From positions 1 to 64,000 of the forward strand of contig JBAMDO010000071.1 in the NCBI GenBank assembly GCA_037074765.1: 64,000 nt of DNA, read 5' to 3'. This document shows positions 37,367 to 51,454 of the stretch, piece by piece. Origin of the DNA: Mansonella perstans (lineage: Eukaryota > Nematoda > Chromadorea > Rhabditida > Onchocercidae). A program made the translations under genes and the position numbers. The notes under the pieces are model-generated. The model was not told the DNA's origin. It was given only the letters and a program-made list of their open reading frames with translations, and ran no database searches. Every line of letters begins with the position of its first letter. Position 1 is the stretch's first letter.

Positions 37367-37627
37367 CAATTCCTATTTTCAATCTGTCAGTCAATCAATT
37401 CCTATTTTCAATCTATCAGTCATTCAATTCCTATTTCCAATCTGTTAGTCATTCAATTCCTATTTCCAATCTGTTAGTCATTCAATTCCTATTTCCAATC
37501 TGCCAGTCATTCAATTCCTATTTCCAATCTGTTAGTCATTCAATTCCTATTTCCAACCTGTCAGTCATTCAATTCCTATTTCCAGTCTGTCAGTCATTCA
37601 ATTTCTTTTTCTAAACTGTTAGTCATT
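37367..37627. repeat. minisatellite: nine 29 bp units
   Basis: Nine end-to-end units of 29 bp have the form CAATTCCTATTTCCAATCTG followed by TTAGTCATT. The inner copies are nearly identical, and the first two and last one diverged. The array lies between the divergent OST4 and RBBP6 genes. Confidence 0.95.
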
Positions 37628-38109
37628 CTCAAAATACAGTAAATCTTTATAAAACTTATTTATTTTATTTTTCGAACATTCAAATTTCTATTTTTTATTT
37701 TTACTACTCAGAAAGATGCACAAAATGCTAACATCAAGAAAGGGAACATTTAATTCTTAATTAAATCAAAATCCTGCAAACATAAAGAGGGTAGTAGCCA
37801 CGTTTCCTTTTTACACCTGATTCAGAGAATTTTCACAATGGGGATCGTGAAATATAACAGCAACGATCGATAAGTGGGCCTTACTAACGTTGGGATGATG
37901 GCGGAAATTATCTGCGGCGGGGGGACGTTTTTTTTTTTTTTTGTAGGTTGGTTTTTCCTTCATACTTGGAATGCACGGTTTCCACATCCAGGATAATTTC
38001 TCCAAGCTTAGATTCAATTCTATTACGAGTATAAAGCTTAAAACAATGTTGCCAGCTTGATTGATTTCTATACTTTTTATGGGATTTATGCCATATTTTT
38101 AAGTTTTTG
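37628..38109. other. RBBP6 upstream region
   Basis: No gene seen. A minus-strand frame at 38017-37811 crosses a poly-T/A run and lacks family resemblance. A weak acceptor TTTTTAAG sits six bases before the RBBP6 ATG and may be the trans-splice site. Confidence 0.45.
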
Positions 38110-41100
38110 ATGTCATCGATACATTACAAATTCAAAGCAACACTCGAATACAAAACATTAGTATTTGATGGCTTGCATATATCTGTCACCGATCTCAAGA
38201 AAGAAATATGTGAAAAAGAAAACATCAAGGTGAGAAATTATTTGTAGGGATTACTACACAAATTTACAAACGAATTTCATCTAAGAAGAGACAGTTCTGT
38301 AAACAGATATGAAAGCTATTTCAAATAATTAGATATTTTTGTCAATAGTGAATACATGGTATTCATTTTTGTTTTAACCTTCAAGTTGAATTACAGTGAA
38401 CTAGTAGGGGTATTTATGATAGGTTTTTTACATGAGAAGGGCAGAGATACTACTGTAAACTTTATTTTAAATCCTGTTAGAGGTGGATGTAGTATTGCCA
38501 AAATAATCCAAGAAAAAAAGTAATTTAACTGAAATGTTTTTTAGAGGGTATAATACATATGTTTGTTAATAAAATGAATTTTTAGGCGGAATCCTTCGAT
38601 TTGGTATTGACAAATGCTCACACAAAACGTCAGTACAGTGGTGATGAATTGATTCCACGAAATTCATCGGTAATCGTTCAGCGAATACCACGTGATAATG
38701 CTGCGAAATTGCCGAAAGTGCAGTAAGTTTATCATTTAAACTTGTTTTTTTTTAAAGATGTCCCATCCCCGATATTGTTTTTTCCATACTTTCGTGTGGT
38801 CTCGACATACTTTATATTCAACTGATTTTCTTAATTTACTTGTTTTTGTTGAAATGTTTCAAAGAATTTATAGGCCACGATTTTTCAGAGATACCACGAA
38901 TTCAGGGATTGTGACCAAGCCTACTGCACCTGAATCTCCCGTTATTGGGCATATTGATTCAGTAAGCATAAAATTTCGTATTTTTTTTTTTTTGTTCGTT
39001 AGCAATATCGAGTGATTCTTTTAATTTACTGGGGCGATTGTGTTGCTGTTTTGCATCGCTAGCATTTTCCAGGAAGAATTCGACAAAATGACCGAAGAAG
39101 AGCGTTTGGCGCACATAAAGGAAGTGTCTACATACAAATATTCACCTTCCAAGTACGGAACTAGTTGTTTTTATCACCTCCATTAATATTCGTTGCTATG
39201 TTGCAACTCAAATTTGACAAAAATAGTGAGACAGAACGCTTATTTTTACATTCAAAATATTCTAATGTACATATACATATTTCCAAATTCCCAAAAATCT
39301 TTTCTTATTCATCACGGCATTAATTTGGGGGCTTAATTTAATATTTCAAAGTCTAATTTCTTTAGAATGATAGCGTTATGATTGCATTCTGTTTTCAGCT
39401 TTCAAAAGAAGACGTCTTCGATAATGTCTGGTCCGCCACCACCAACTTACGTATGCAATCGATGTTCACAATCAGGACACTGGTACAAAAATTGTCCAAT
39501 GGTAACGGTCATTCTATATTTATACTTTTACGTTACATCATTTAATATACACAGGAAAGATTTACTGTTTCACATGTACACACATTTGTTCATTGATTTA
39601 AATGACATAATTTGATTATTTCTCCTGCATACTTTCAATTTTCTGGTACGGGTATATCATTCATTTTTTAGTCGTTTTTATCGTATTTTTTTCCATGGGT
39701 TAATCGTTATCATTCTTTTATGAGTTGATGTTTTTCGGTGTCAGTCTTTCATTTTCATTCGTTTTCTTTGTAAACAGCAATTGAAACTGTAACAATTCTT
39801 GTCATTTATTGGTACTCTGGGATGGAGAAAGATAGGCAGAAGAGTATTCCGAGAGAAATCAAAGAAAAGATGAAAACTGTGGAAACAAAAATCATTTCGG
39901 TGCAATTTTAGAATCAGAAACTAAATTAAATTTATTCGGTGCCTTTTATGAACTTGAAGTTGTAATTTATAGTTCAAATGGTCTATCAACCTCTCTCGGT
40001 GTATTTCTTTTTTTGAGTAAGTTTTGTTTGCCATCGATAAAAGAGATAAATTGTACTATATTCTTCGCTTATTTTATTTTTCTTCCTTTATAAGCATTAG
40101 TATTCTCATTCTGAAAAAAAGGAAGTTTGTTTCACAATATAAATTGGAAATGGAAGAATCTTTGATGATACAGTAATGGATAAAGGTCTGCGGGAAGAGA
40201 CACTATGGAAGAAATATCGAGAATGCAGTGATGTGCTAGTCTTGAAATTAGTCTGTTGTTAGTTTAACCGGAAATATACTTCATTTGCACGATTGAAATC
40301 ATTGATGAAGCGAAGAATTAGATTGATAAAATCATAGGCACCAATGAGGAAAGAAGTTTTAGGAAAATTGAGATAATTATCAGAGGGAATGGCATTATCG
40401 AATTCAGATTTTAATGAAATTATTTATTTTTTTATTAAATTGGGGAAGCTATGGTACTTTCATAACACGTCAAAATGTTAGGAATGGGAAGATTTGAAAG
40501 GTGTGTAAAGTATGGTAAATGATACACATTTTTTAATTTGATCTATCAGATAGAAATTCACGAATGAATGTGATGTAGCTTAGCACATTGGTGAAAAAAA
40601 TAAACATGCATGTTATTTGTTCATTTATGATTTCCTTCGTTTAACCTTCTGTAAGTCGCCTAGATGAATGCACAAATTGGATACTATTGAAATGTTTGTG
40701 CGTTATCAATTTTTGTGCAATAACATTCTTTTCTTTGATTTCATGAACGTTTCGAATTTAAACGTCAGCTTTTATCAAAAGCTTTTACCAAAACGGTGGT
40801 GAACGTTGCGTTTATTGAAATCGAAGCGTATATGAAATAAACACATAAAATGATAGCACACATTGAAATTCTACAATTACTAACATTTTACATTATTGCT
40901 CCACCATGTTTGCTGTTATTTGTTGGAAGGCTGATACATCTCATAATAAATCCGATCTTTGTTCATTAGTCATAATAGAATAAAAGATAATTTCCTATAT
41001 TAGGATGCAGTTGCAATGAAATATCGGAGAAGTCCGAAATTAATGGAAAAATTGAGTTGGGTATTTGAGAACAGGAACTTCAATGAATTCAAATTTAATA

Positions 41101-44100
41101 CTTGATTTTGGATCTGTTTTTTCAAACCCGGAACCAGCTTGGTTTCTGAACTTTTCATAATTTATCAGTCAATTGAGTCAAACAATGTAGTCTACAATTA
41201 GGGAATAATAGAATTTGCGAAGTCATTATTGCGTTGTTTCAGATCTCGATTCCTTTAGGTTATTGTTGGCTCTTTCAGGTTGTACATATGTGTCATCATT
41301 TCAGGTATTCCTAAATTTCGTGGTAAGTCATTTAATTTATTGTCATAATGATTTGTCTTTCACGTTAAATAAGTTTCCCTGGACTTTTTTAGTTGAATAC
41401 ACGTCGCACAACGGGTATAACCATGGATGAGTTGATGGAAACAACATCGGATGATCCACTAGCAATGTTGCATCCGTCGGGGAAATATGTTGTACCGATT
41501 ATGCACTGGAAAGCGCGACAGAAAAAGCCCGAAGTTGCTAAACCAGAACCCGAAATACGGTACAGTACCATATCTTGATCTGGTCTTAATCTGTTCTGTG
41601 GCAAATTCTGTTGAGAGTATGCTCTATTGAGATAAAATCCCGACCTTTTTAATTCTCTTTTCGAATTTTAGAAAAGTAGAAATGAAATTCCAAATTCGTT
41701 TAGCAGGCCTTTAACGCTTTTTGGTAAGTTGGTCAATATAATAAAATGTGGGCATTTTATAAATCCATTTAATCATTCAGTTTCGGTCTGATTTTGTTTC
41801 ATCTAAATTTTGCCCTCATCTTTCTGATGCAAGCAGATTGCGATTTTTATTCCTAATTTTTGAAAATGGAATTTGAGAACAAGTTTTTCTTTAGAAATTG
41901 AGAACCTTGTGCAGTTAGGGTAAATTAAATGTAGACTAGTTTACATTTTTGAATAATTTCGACAGCTTCTTCAAAAATTCCAGTGAAATACCGCCGGAAC
42001 TAAAATGCCCGATATGTTCACAACTTTTACGTGATGCTGTTTTAACAACTTGCTGTGGTGATAGCTTCTGTGCAGATTGCTTGCAGCAGCGTTTACTTGA
42101 AACACCAAACGCAAAATGTCCTGGAACAAATTGTTTTCAAACTGCTGTATCAGCCGACAAACTGGTGCCGAATTTAAAGGTTGAAATGAATTCGAATTGA
42201 ATTTTCCGGTTTATTTTAAGATTTCGTTTGGAATTTGAGAATTACTGACGAAGATTTAATTGTATGATTGCCAATATGTCAAAATTTCAGATGCGACAAG
42301 CTGCTGAAGCTTTCAAACATGGTGCAGTTCACGGTACAGCGTTTGAGAACTCAAGTAAGTAGTGTTTCCGAGAATAGTACAATTGAATATCATGATCGTT
42401 TATCGGGAAAATAAATTTAGATAACTCATCGCGTGTTGAAGAACAACCAGTTCAATCAGTTTCACGTGTTCGTATTGGCTTAAGTGGCCGTCCTCAACAA
42501 GTTCAACCTGCAATTGTAATTCATCAGCCGCAGCAGCAGCCACAACAACAGCAGCAGCAGCAGCAACACCAGTACGAGATAGCGGCTACGCCTCCGCCAC
42601 AGTCTCAGGTTTATTCTTGTAATATCTTATTAGACTGGAGGATTTAACATCGATCTCTAATAAGCGATTAGTAGTAATCAACGAATGGTTGTGAACCTGC
42701 CTATAAAACATTTATTTTCTAGCAGCTATTGTTTTATCCATCATCTATGTCAAATTTTAGTTTTGAATTCCGCTTGCGTTTCTGTTAATCACATTTTTCA
42801 TGATCTTCTAGAATGTTGAAATGCACTGATTGTTTGAATTATGTTTCACGTTACTATGTTTTGAAATGTAGGAGGTGATCAGTTCGCCTCAAGGAATTGG
42901 GATCCCATCAAAATGCTGAATAGTAGAAGCACTGTGATGCTATAACTTGAAAATGGATATGTCGAAAATTAAAGTATACAGCAATGTTTGCAGAGCCAAA
43001 CTTCATCACCAACATACGTCGTTCAACCTAGTACAAACATCGCGATTTCTACGGCCCTGCAATCTCAAATGACCATAAAACAATTTCCTGGGAATACTGT
43101 CCTACCATCGCCAGGTATAGTACCAGGTCAAAGTCAACCAAAAATTATTGCGCCTACTGTTGTAGTTCCAAGTATGCAGCAATTAACCGTTGCTCCACCA
43201 CCTCTTCCACTGTCGGTAAATGTTCATCAACCACCTCCCGGTTATCCAACTATACTTCCTCAAGCTCAACCAATGCATGTTACCACTAGTTCGTCAACAG
43301 AATCTATCGCATCAGGAGCACATACTGCCAGGTATTACTGTGTATCTTTTGAATCCGGACCTAGTATTTGTTCTATATTTTTTGAAAGTTCGGAACATTG
43401 GTTTTTTTCAGAAGTATAAGTGCCGCGCATTTAACTGCATCTTCGCTACTGCTTCCACCAGGCGTGCAGCCGCCACCACCAGGTATATATATATTCTTTC
43501 ATTTAAGCGACAAATTTAAATGACGAAAAGTTGTTAAAAAATATTTGTGTTGAATAATGTGGGTTTTCAGGATTGTCAGCAGTTATTTTTCCACGTGTAC
43601 CAGCCCCACCACCCATCAAGGATGCTTGGGACGAATATCTGGAACGAAAAGATAAGGTAATTGTTTATCCCATCCACTTTCATTTCCAAAAATGTTGGAA
43701 ATGCCAACTTCAAGTAAACGCAATATATGGTTTTTTTCTTTTTTAAAACGATTTTTGAGAATTTTCGGTTTTTTCTTTTTTGTAAACTGCAGTTTTTGCA
43801 GGAGAGTCGCAAAAGAGCCGCTGCACCATTCTCACGCCGACGGCGTCGCTCTACGCGTAGTACTTCATACTCAAGTAGTAGCACATCTTCTGAATCATCA
43901 AGTAAGTCATCACGGTCACGATCCAGATCATCTTCTCGGGATCGCAATCGATCACATCGCAGTAAAAGACGTAACGATGATCGCGAAAAGAATTCGAGAA
44001 GGAGAGAGTCAGTTCTTTTTATAAGGAAAACTACTTGTTTCTAATTTTTACTGCGATGTTCTCAGCAAATTTAAAATTTGAACTGCCGAAAAACTTATTT

Positions 44101-47071
44101 TTAATTGTTGATTAATTCGATCAAATATTACCAAAAATCCATTATTTTAGCTCACGATCACCGTTTCGCAGTTCATATGCAAGCACACGTTACCATCGCG
44201 ATAATCTAGCATCATCTTTTAATCTTTACCAACACACATCAAGTGCTGCCATTGGCTTACCAGGAGCATCGCTTATTCATCACCGTATTCCATCTCTTCT
44301 GAACAATTATTGTTCATCACAGTATACATTAAATCAAACAAGCCAGGGAACGAGTTATAGTTCTTTCAATAATGGGCCAGTTCCGAGTTACCGGTCATCA
44401 AGAACATATTTGGAAGAACGAAGTAGAAGGCATTCTCCGAGGTTTAATTGAATCTTGATATTTCCCTTATTTTCCACTTGTGAAAAATAAATATTTCCAA
44501 ACCGCTTCTTTAGATCAGTACAAAATCGGCGAAGGAATGAAAGTAGAGAACGAGAAAACGAGCGAAAAGAGCGAGCTGAGGAACGGAGACGAGCAAGGGA
44601 TGGTGATGATAGGACACGTCGAGAAGATCGTGACAGGAGAGCAAAAGGAGATAGTGACAAAGAAGAAAGACGACAAAAGGTCCGTTTCACAGGAATTTTG
44701 TGTAAACATTTCTGAATATTAATTTTGCGAAAATCGTATTCTCAGTTCTTCAAGAATTTAATTTTCTTTCAGAAAGATAAATACAAGCGGCGCCAAGAGA
44801 AAGAATCGAAAGAGGTAGAAAATGTGTCGGAAGGAAGACAAGGAAGTATATTCAAAATGGAAGAGGAAAAAGATATCGACGCAGCTGACGTAAAAGAAAT
44901 AGTTGCAGATGGCGAAGCTAAAAAGGAAACTACTCCACAGATCGAAAATAAAGCAGCTGAAAAGAGCGTTGATGCTACTGAAAACAACGTGGAAAAAGAA
45001 AACGGTACTGTGGATGAAGCTTTGCCGGATGGAACAGCAGTCGAAAGTGGTCTGCCGGGTTTCCGAATTAGCCATGATGATGGTTCTGGAGCTGAGGCAG
45101 AAAATGAAAATGAAGGATTGGATGACGAAAAAGAAGTTGAGAATATTATTACTGAAGTGATGACGGAAGATAAGGAAAGAAGCGAGAAGAAAAAACACAG
45201 AAAAAAGAAAAGGAAACATCGGAAACATGAGGAAAACGGACCGGAAGATGATGAAACTGGACGTAAGAAGCATAGAAAACATAAACGTAGTAAAGAAGAA
45301 AAAGAACAGCGAAAGCAAGAAAAGGAAAAACGACGTGAAGAGCGTCGAAGGCGACGGCAAGAAAAAGAAGCTGGACAGGTAAATGCTGCTGAAAGTGTAA
45401 AAAATAAAGGGAATGAATATGAAAATAGCAATGTTATTACTGGAATGATTGATAATGATCATGAAAATGAATTGACTGTTGGTAATAAAGTAACCGTGGA
45501 TGAAATGAAACAGAGTCCTGCCGTAAAGTCCGTAAAATCGGTAAATTCTGGAATAGTGGAACAAAAAACTGAAGAGAAGGAAATGAAAGAAAGTAAACCA
45601 AGAGGTCAGGTAAGTTATGGAGATGGGAAAAGTGATGGAAAAGAGGGACGAAGTGGTGATAACTCAAGTCTTCCGAAGAATGATGAACGGAGGAATACGA
45701 AGGAACGTCCTAAACATGACAAAGATAAGAGGCACAAGCGTGGTTCAAGCCGTAAACGGGATGAATCGAAAGATGATTCACGAATTACAAGAAAACGGAA
45801 TGATGAAAAGGAAACCAAAAGAAATGAAGAAAAAGATTCGAGAAAAGAAGGTGATAAGTTTCGGAAAAATGAAAGGAAAGATGAGAAAATGGAAAACAGA
45901 AGGTGAGAACACTTTTTTTTTGTTTTTGGTTTTTACTCATGTTTTAACTGGTTCTGTCCGGAACTTAGGTCTCACGATTTTATTGGAGTTTTGTAATTTC
46001 TTTTCACATTTCGAATCCATTTTGAAATTTTAAGATGTGATAATAAGGAAGGAAAAACAAAGGGCGTTGAAAAAGAACCGAGACGACATGAAAATGTTGA
46101 TAAAGTTGAGTCGGAATCCAAGAAGGAATCCAGACATAAGGAACATGGTGATAAACGTAAGAGCGATGTAAGTATATTTATTTGTTGTCAGTGTTACTAC
46201 AAGTTTCAGTTTTTCTTTATTCTTCAGATATCCAGATTATGCAACCGAAGTTCAAAAGTGTTTGAAACTTATACTTCCAAATCCAGAAGTTTTCTCCATT
46301 TCATTGTTTCAGATTGACCGTACCGATCATAAGCGGCCACGTATAAGGAGCCATGGTAGTCATGATAAACAACGTAATGATTCCAATAAATCAGATCAAA
46401 AATTTTTATCGGAAGCATTTGAGGTGAAGAAAGCTGTTGAAATCAGTGAAATAGGTTCAGTAATACGAAATGAAACTGATCCATTATTATTGAGTGAAAG
46501 GAAATCAAGTTTGAGTACACGAACATCGAAAGGTATGGATTCTGTTGATGGAAATGAAATGCATGAGACAAACGATCAAAAACAATTGGGCGAAATTAAA
46601 GTGTCGATCGAGAAAGAGCTGGAGCGGAAAGTTGAAGCAGTACCAGCTTCCAGCAATTATAACATGCCAAACCTAACCGTGGAATTGAAATCGGGGGGTG
46701 AGGTCAGTTTTATTTAATATAGGTGATCTATTACAAATCAAATGTTGCGGTAATATCGGTCAAATTTTCCTTTCAAGCTAAGCAGCTTAATTGATGTTTG
46801 GATACTGTTTAGGAGTAAGAACGAAAGTGAAGAGGAGAAGACAAAAGCAAATGGAAGAGCTCTGTATAATGTCCGAATTTTTTAATAACTCATTAGCATT
46901 TAACTAAACATCTATTACTGTCTGTTGCAGAAACGAGTGACGCGCGAAAACATTTTCGAAGGCGCAACACCGCATTTCAACGCACGCCAAAAGATTAAAA
47001 TGATTCTACTATCGGAAAGTGAGCGTAAAGCTGCAGATCGATCATCCAAAAAAAGAGCAGGAGTGAAATGA
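38110..47071 (+). CDS. rbpl-1: RBBP6 (DWNN / zinc knuckle / RING E3 ligase)
   Basis: 19 exons: 38110-38229, 38586-38722, 38874-38961, 39073-39152, 39399-39501, 41393-41559, 41966-42179, 42291-42354, 42421-42608, 42994-43331, 43412-43482, 43571-43656, 43802-44007, 44151-44441, 44514-44679, 44773-45902, 46035-46167, 46313-46702, 46931-47071. They total 4113 nt, 1370 residues. RBBP6/Mpe1 proteins act in pre-mRNA 3'-end cleavage and as ubiquitin ligases. Residues 1 to about 80 are the ubiquitin-like DWNN domain (IHYKF...TLVFDGLHISVTDLKK). A CCHC zinc knuckle lies at 161-174 (CNRCSQSGHWYKNC) after PPPPTY. A RING/U-box-like finger starts at C246 (CPICSQLLRDAV...CCGDSFCADC). A Gln-rich run, a Pro-rich segment, an SR-rich segment and a Lys/Glu-rich tail of about 600 residues follow. 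The 1.9 kb intron after the knuckle is the longest. The protein is shorter than the human one and I see no clear Rb- or p53-binding segment. Confidence 0.95.
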
Positions 47072-48272
47072 TCTAGAGATTATATATAGTTATATGCTAT
47101 ATGTATATATATAGCAAAAGAAGCTGTATAGATAATTTAAGTAGCCAAGCATTCTTTTTTAAATTCCAGTCTGTCAAAATGCCAAGATAGTTTCCATCAT
47201 TAAAGCAAATCTAGCCGATCAAATGATGACTTGGCTTTTACATTTGTACCCAGGATATAAATGATTTTTACTTGCATTTCATCCTTCTATTTCTGTTCTT
47301 TTCTATTTTTCATTTCATTGTTGTACTTCTGAACGGTCTGTAAATAATCCATTATATTTTTTCTATTTTTATACAACAACATTTCAAATACAAATTTTTA
47401 AATCGCTTTGAATTTCTAAATTTTTATAGAAGCTGTCATTGTCTTTTGTGCTGTACAAATATTAGGATGGTTTATTCCATCATTCTCATTACAATTGTTC
47501 TTCAAGCCAGTGACAAAATCCCAAATTTATCTTTTAATTAATGTCTAGCATCCTTATTGTAGGAAATTTTTGTTTGTTCAGGTTTATATTTCTAGGAATG
47601 AAACGTAATCCATCTTGTTATTTGCCTTCTTCAAACGGATCTGTAAACTCGGAAGTGCTGTACAGTTCTATCCTTTAGTTATTATCCAATAAATAATTGA
47701 AGATGATTTACTTCCGAACAAGCATACTTTTATCATAACTGTTCTTTTTGTTGTTATAAAATAATTTTATTGTTCAGTTTCCAGTGACAAGAACAATCAT
47801 TTTTACAAGCAATAAAATTGACCCTTTCAACTGACTTTGAATGAATTCCCGGAATTCATTGCGATTTCAAAATCCATTCTTTAAAATTAAAAAAGGGTTT
47901 GACATTTTGGCAGAAGGAACTTGTACTGAAATAATTTATAGAATATCGGTAAAAATGAGAACTTTTTTAAATACTGTAAAATTCATTAACATTATAAGAA
48001 TTACTTTAAACAATATGTCTATAAACAAAGAAGGGTTTATAAATCAGCAAAATGTCTACAAATCACGCCAAATATTACAAAAGTACATGTCTATAATAAA
48101 ATAAACGATGAAACTATAAGATTAAACATGCAGAAGGAATATCTTTAAAATCACGGCATCGTATAAAGTAAAGCAATAAAAAAAACAAAGTCCTTTGCAA
48201 TATTACATTTTTTCGGGAACAAACTGGAAAAAACACAACTGATGCAAAGGACTTTGTGCAAAATCAAAGTTT
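47072..48272. other. convergent intergenic interval with RBBP6 3' UTR
   Basis: A candidate polyadenylation signal AATAAA lies at 47688-47693, about 620 bases after the RBBP6 stop. Short plus-strand frames near 47841-48104 are AT-driven with no splice or family support. Confidence 0.5.
47688..47693 (+). terminator. candidate polyadenylation signal for RBBP6
   Basis: AATAAA in the right orientation downstream of the RBBP6 stop. AATAAA is frequent by chance in DNA this AT-rich, so the assignment is tentative. Confidence 0.3.
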
Positions 48273-51200
48273 TTATAAGATATAATCCGTTGATAAGATC
48301 CCATATGGTTTTAGAGTTTTAACAATGTCGGACATTGTCATGTCAGGCTCGTAGGCAATTTCCATCTCTCCATCCAAATTTTCAATTAAGTGCACTTTAT
48401 CCGATGAATAAACCACTATTTCACCATCAGTATTGCACGGCATATAGCACCTAAAATGGACGCTAAAAATTTTCATGTTTTTAAATTCAAGTTTCTTTTC
48501 AAATTCTCTATAGAATATCAGCACGGTAATTTCCGGAAGAAATTCCGGTAGTCAGTATATTCAGTACATATAATTACTAACATTTTATTAATCATTCACT
48601 ATATAATTTAATGAAAATACTAGTTTCTGTCGTCAGCATCGTATTACATTCTTCTTATTTCGTCAAGCATATAGTAAGATTTTTCAAATTAATTTAGTGA
48701 AACTGCTTGCAGCAACGAATCTGTTAGAACGTCACATTCTCTTGTGAAAATTTCACATAAATATTATATCTGCTTTACTCTTATAATGTTTTCACAATAC
48801 TGAAGTCGCCAAAAAATAAGGATTTCAGTAATTTTCCAAAACTGTTCAATTTTTTGTAATGGGAAACAAATTTTGGTTTAATAAAATTACTTTGAGAAGT
48901 GTCAAAATCTCTTAGGATTTGAAAAATACAAGTAAAAAGAAATAAGAAATGCAAAGAAAACAAGATACAAAAAAAAAATATAGAAGAAATGAAGCGGACA
49001 TAAAAAAAAATGCAAAACTAACAAAAGATGGTGAAATTGATTGAACTTACCAGCTGTTACATTCTTCATCCAATTCCGATATCGAACTTCTCGCTGGTTT
49101 GACACGTTTGAAATTGGCACTAGAACGAATTTCGTCAATTAAATTCTGTGAAATTCGTCGTCTTTCTTCCTTCGTAGTGTAATCTGCTAAATCAAGTAAT
49201 GGTTTGTTATGAACATATTCGTTAACCATTGATGTATTCTGATTTATACATTCGCCACTGGTTTCCATAGATTCTTGAGTTTCTTCCATTTCATCATTCT
49301 CCGCTCGAGATTTCTTCATTGATGGTTCTTCACTATCAGCTGGTAAGATATGAAGTTCTTCAGCTTCTTGTTCATTTCCAATAGTCCCATGTAAGCGCTT
49401 CCGTCCTAATTCATTACTCCCTTTCCACACACTATGCAAATCGCTTTTCAGGTTCTCTTCCTTTGCACTAACAGTCCAACTACCATCAAGTTCAACACCT
49501 TCAGCAGCAGCCTCCAGTTCCTCGACAGGTACGGGCTCATAACCTTCCGGTATTTCCTCACTCTCAAATACAACGTATTGACCGTCAGCATCTTCGCCAT
49601 ATGTATACAATACAGGGCCATTCATTTCATCTGGATGACGCTGACTACGACGAAGTGAGCCGTCTGCTGACAAACTTTTCGCTCGATCAATTCTACCTAG
49701 GCGATTTTGCCGGAAGTATGATTTGCGCACACGACTCCACGACGGATAAATTTTCGGCAATTTATTACTTGAAGAACCTTCCGTGGACGCAAGGTCGATT
49801 GCTCGATAGAAACCCTGAAAATGATCCTTTTATTATTCAAAAATGTTTTCTATAGCAATAATTGACTTTTATTCTTCGGGAGTAATGCTGCCATAGAGTG
49901 ATAAATTCCTTTTTCAGGAAAAAAATTCTACGGAAATCTTATGCATCAAAATTATTTTTCATAAAACTGAACAGATCATATAAACCATATCAATGATTCT
50001 TAGCATATCTACACCGACCTGAAAACAAAGATGACCTATTTTAATGAAAAGAACAGATACCTCAGCATATGCTGCTTTCGGTGTTTTAAGACCGATACGT
50101 ATGTCTTTACGATTTGCACGATCTAAACTGGTTGTGGTTGCTTCTATTCGCTTCGTTGGTTTACAATCGGGATGATGTCGATGATGTTTAGTGCCCACAA
50201 TACGACCATTTTCCATAATTAGATACGCTTGTGGTGCACTTTTATCATTTCGGCGGAATTTCAGGCATTGATTACACCGATAGTAGCGCTTCCTACCATC
50301 GCCTGCAACTCGAACTAACGCATACTGCCGGACATTTTCATCATCAATCGGAACCGTTACGATCGTTTCATTTAAATTTCTTGATAAAGAGTAACTGTAG
50401 GTGTATGCTTCCTCGTCATCAAGACTGAAATATTACAAATTTGATATCTGCAATTTTGATTCAAATTTATATTTTCCACCACTTTGATGTGGAAGGCCAT
50501 CCAGGATACATTTGATCGTTGAAAATTTAATTCATTTACAAATACTGTATTTCAAACCTTAATCCAAAAAACGAAGATTTTTTTAAAAAAAGGAAATGTC
50601 TTACTCATCTGCCCCAGCTCGCCGTTGATGATAACCTCGTTTACGACGTACTTTGACATTAACCTGAAACGATAGAAAAAATGTCAGCATGTTTTTTTTG
50701 CAAAAAATTCTTTTTTGTTACTAAAACTTGTTTTTCTATTAACAGCAACAGCGTGGTAAAATAGCATACCTTACCCTTCAGTCGCCTAGCAAGAGTCGAT
50801 TTTGAAATAATCAAACCAGCTTCGTCTTTCAATAGTTGACTTAAATCAATTAGTGACGTTATCTTTCCCTCCAAATAATCTTCAATCAATCGTACAGCGA
50901 CACTATCTTCTCCGAATTCCTCATCCAAACCTTTCTCCTTTCTTTGACTAGTATCATCTGCAATTCATCCTCATTCACAGTTATGTAGAACTGTGCTTAA
51001 AGTGAACATTTTAAAAGCTGATCTTTGGTTTTATGATTTCAAATCTAAAAAATTGACTATAGAAATTTCGGATGGTTTTTTGAAAACAATGACAAATTCT
51101 CAAATCTGTTCATTAATTCAATAATCAGCACTCTTTCAAGTAAAAATTCTGATCTGATTAAAAATTCTAATTTTATTAAAAAATAGACTTCCACTCGATG

Positions 51201-51454
51201 ACATTCTGTAACACCGCCTTCTTTCGCTTCAAACGTTACCAAATTTCGATTGCTTGTAACCTGAAAGAAGATAAGACTTCGCGAAATATTTTTCTATTAC
51301 TATTAATCAAAATCAAAACGTTCCGTTATCGTTGATGTAAATGATTATTATTACAAATGAATAAATGAAACACAGACAAATGCATCATTTAATGAACATA
51401 TCAAAATGAAGACAAAAGATTACAGTATTTCAAACTGAAAGTAACACGTACCAT
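48273..51454 (-). CDS. predicted nuclear protein, HTH-like plus Cys/His cluster
   Basis: Seven coding exons: 51454-51452 (ATG only), 51260-51215, 50957-50770, 50663-50605, 50424-50061, 49814-49051, 48450-48273. They total 1602 nt, 533 residues. I do not recognise the family. Near residue 17 an acidic start leads into SLIDLSQLLKDEAGLIISKS and TLARRLKGK, which reads like a helix-turn-helix. A basic KVRRKRGYHQRR follows. Around residues 140-180 is RYYRCNQCLKFRR, then HHRHHPDC about 25 residues later, a C..C...H.H..C arrangement reminiscent of FLYWCH or WRKY/GCM-type zinc folds. The next 250 residues are acidic, with a basic KKSRA. Near the C-terminus a second Cys group (ECNSWCYMPC) straddles the last splice. 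A DNA-binding role is inferred. The first two joins are the least certain. Confidence 0.7.

Noticed and set aside
44769..45431. 220-residue minus-strand Ser/Phe/Cys-rich frame
   Set aside because: Another antisense frame of the same low-complexity RBBP6 exon.
44758..45564. 268-residue minus-strand open frame, rich in Phe/Ser/Ile
   Set aside because: It is the antisense shadow of the Lys/Glu-rich RBBP6 exon 44773-45902; the sense frame joins both neighbouring exons in phase.
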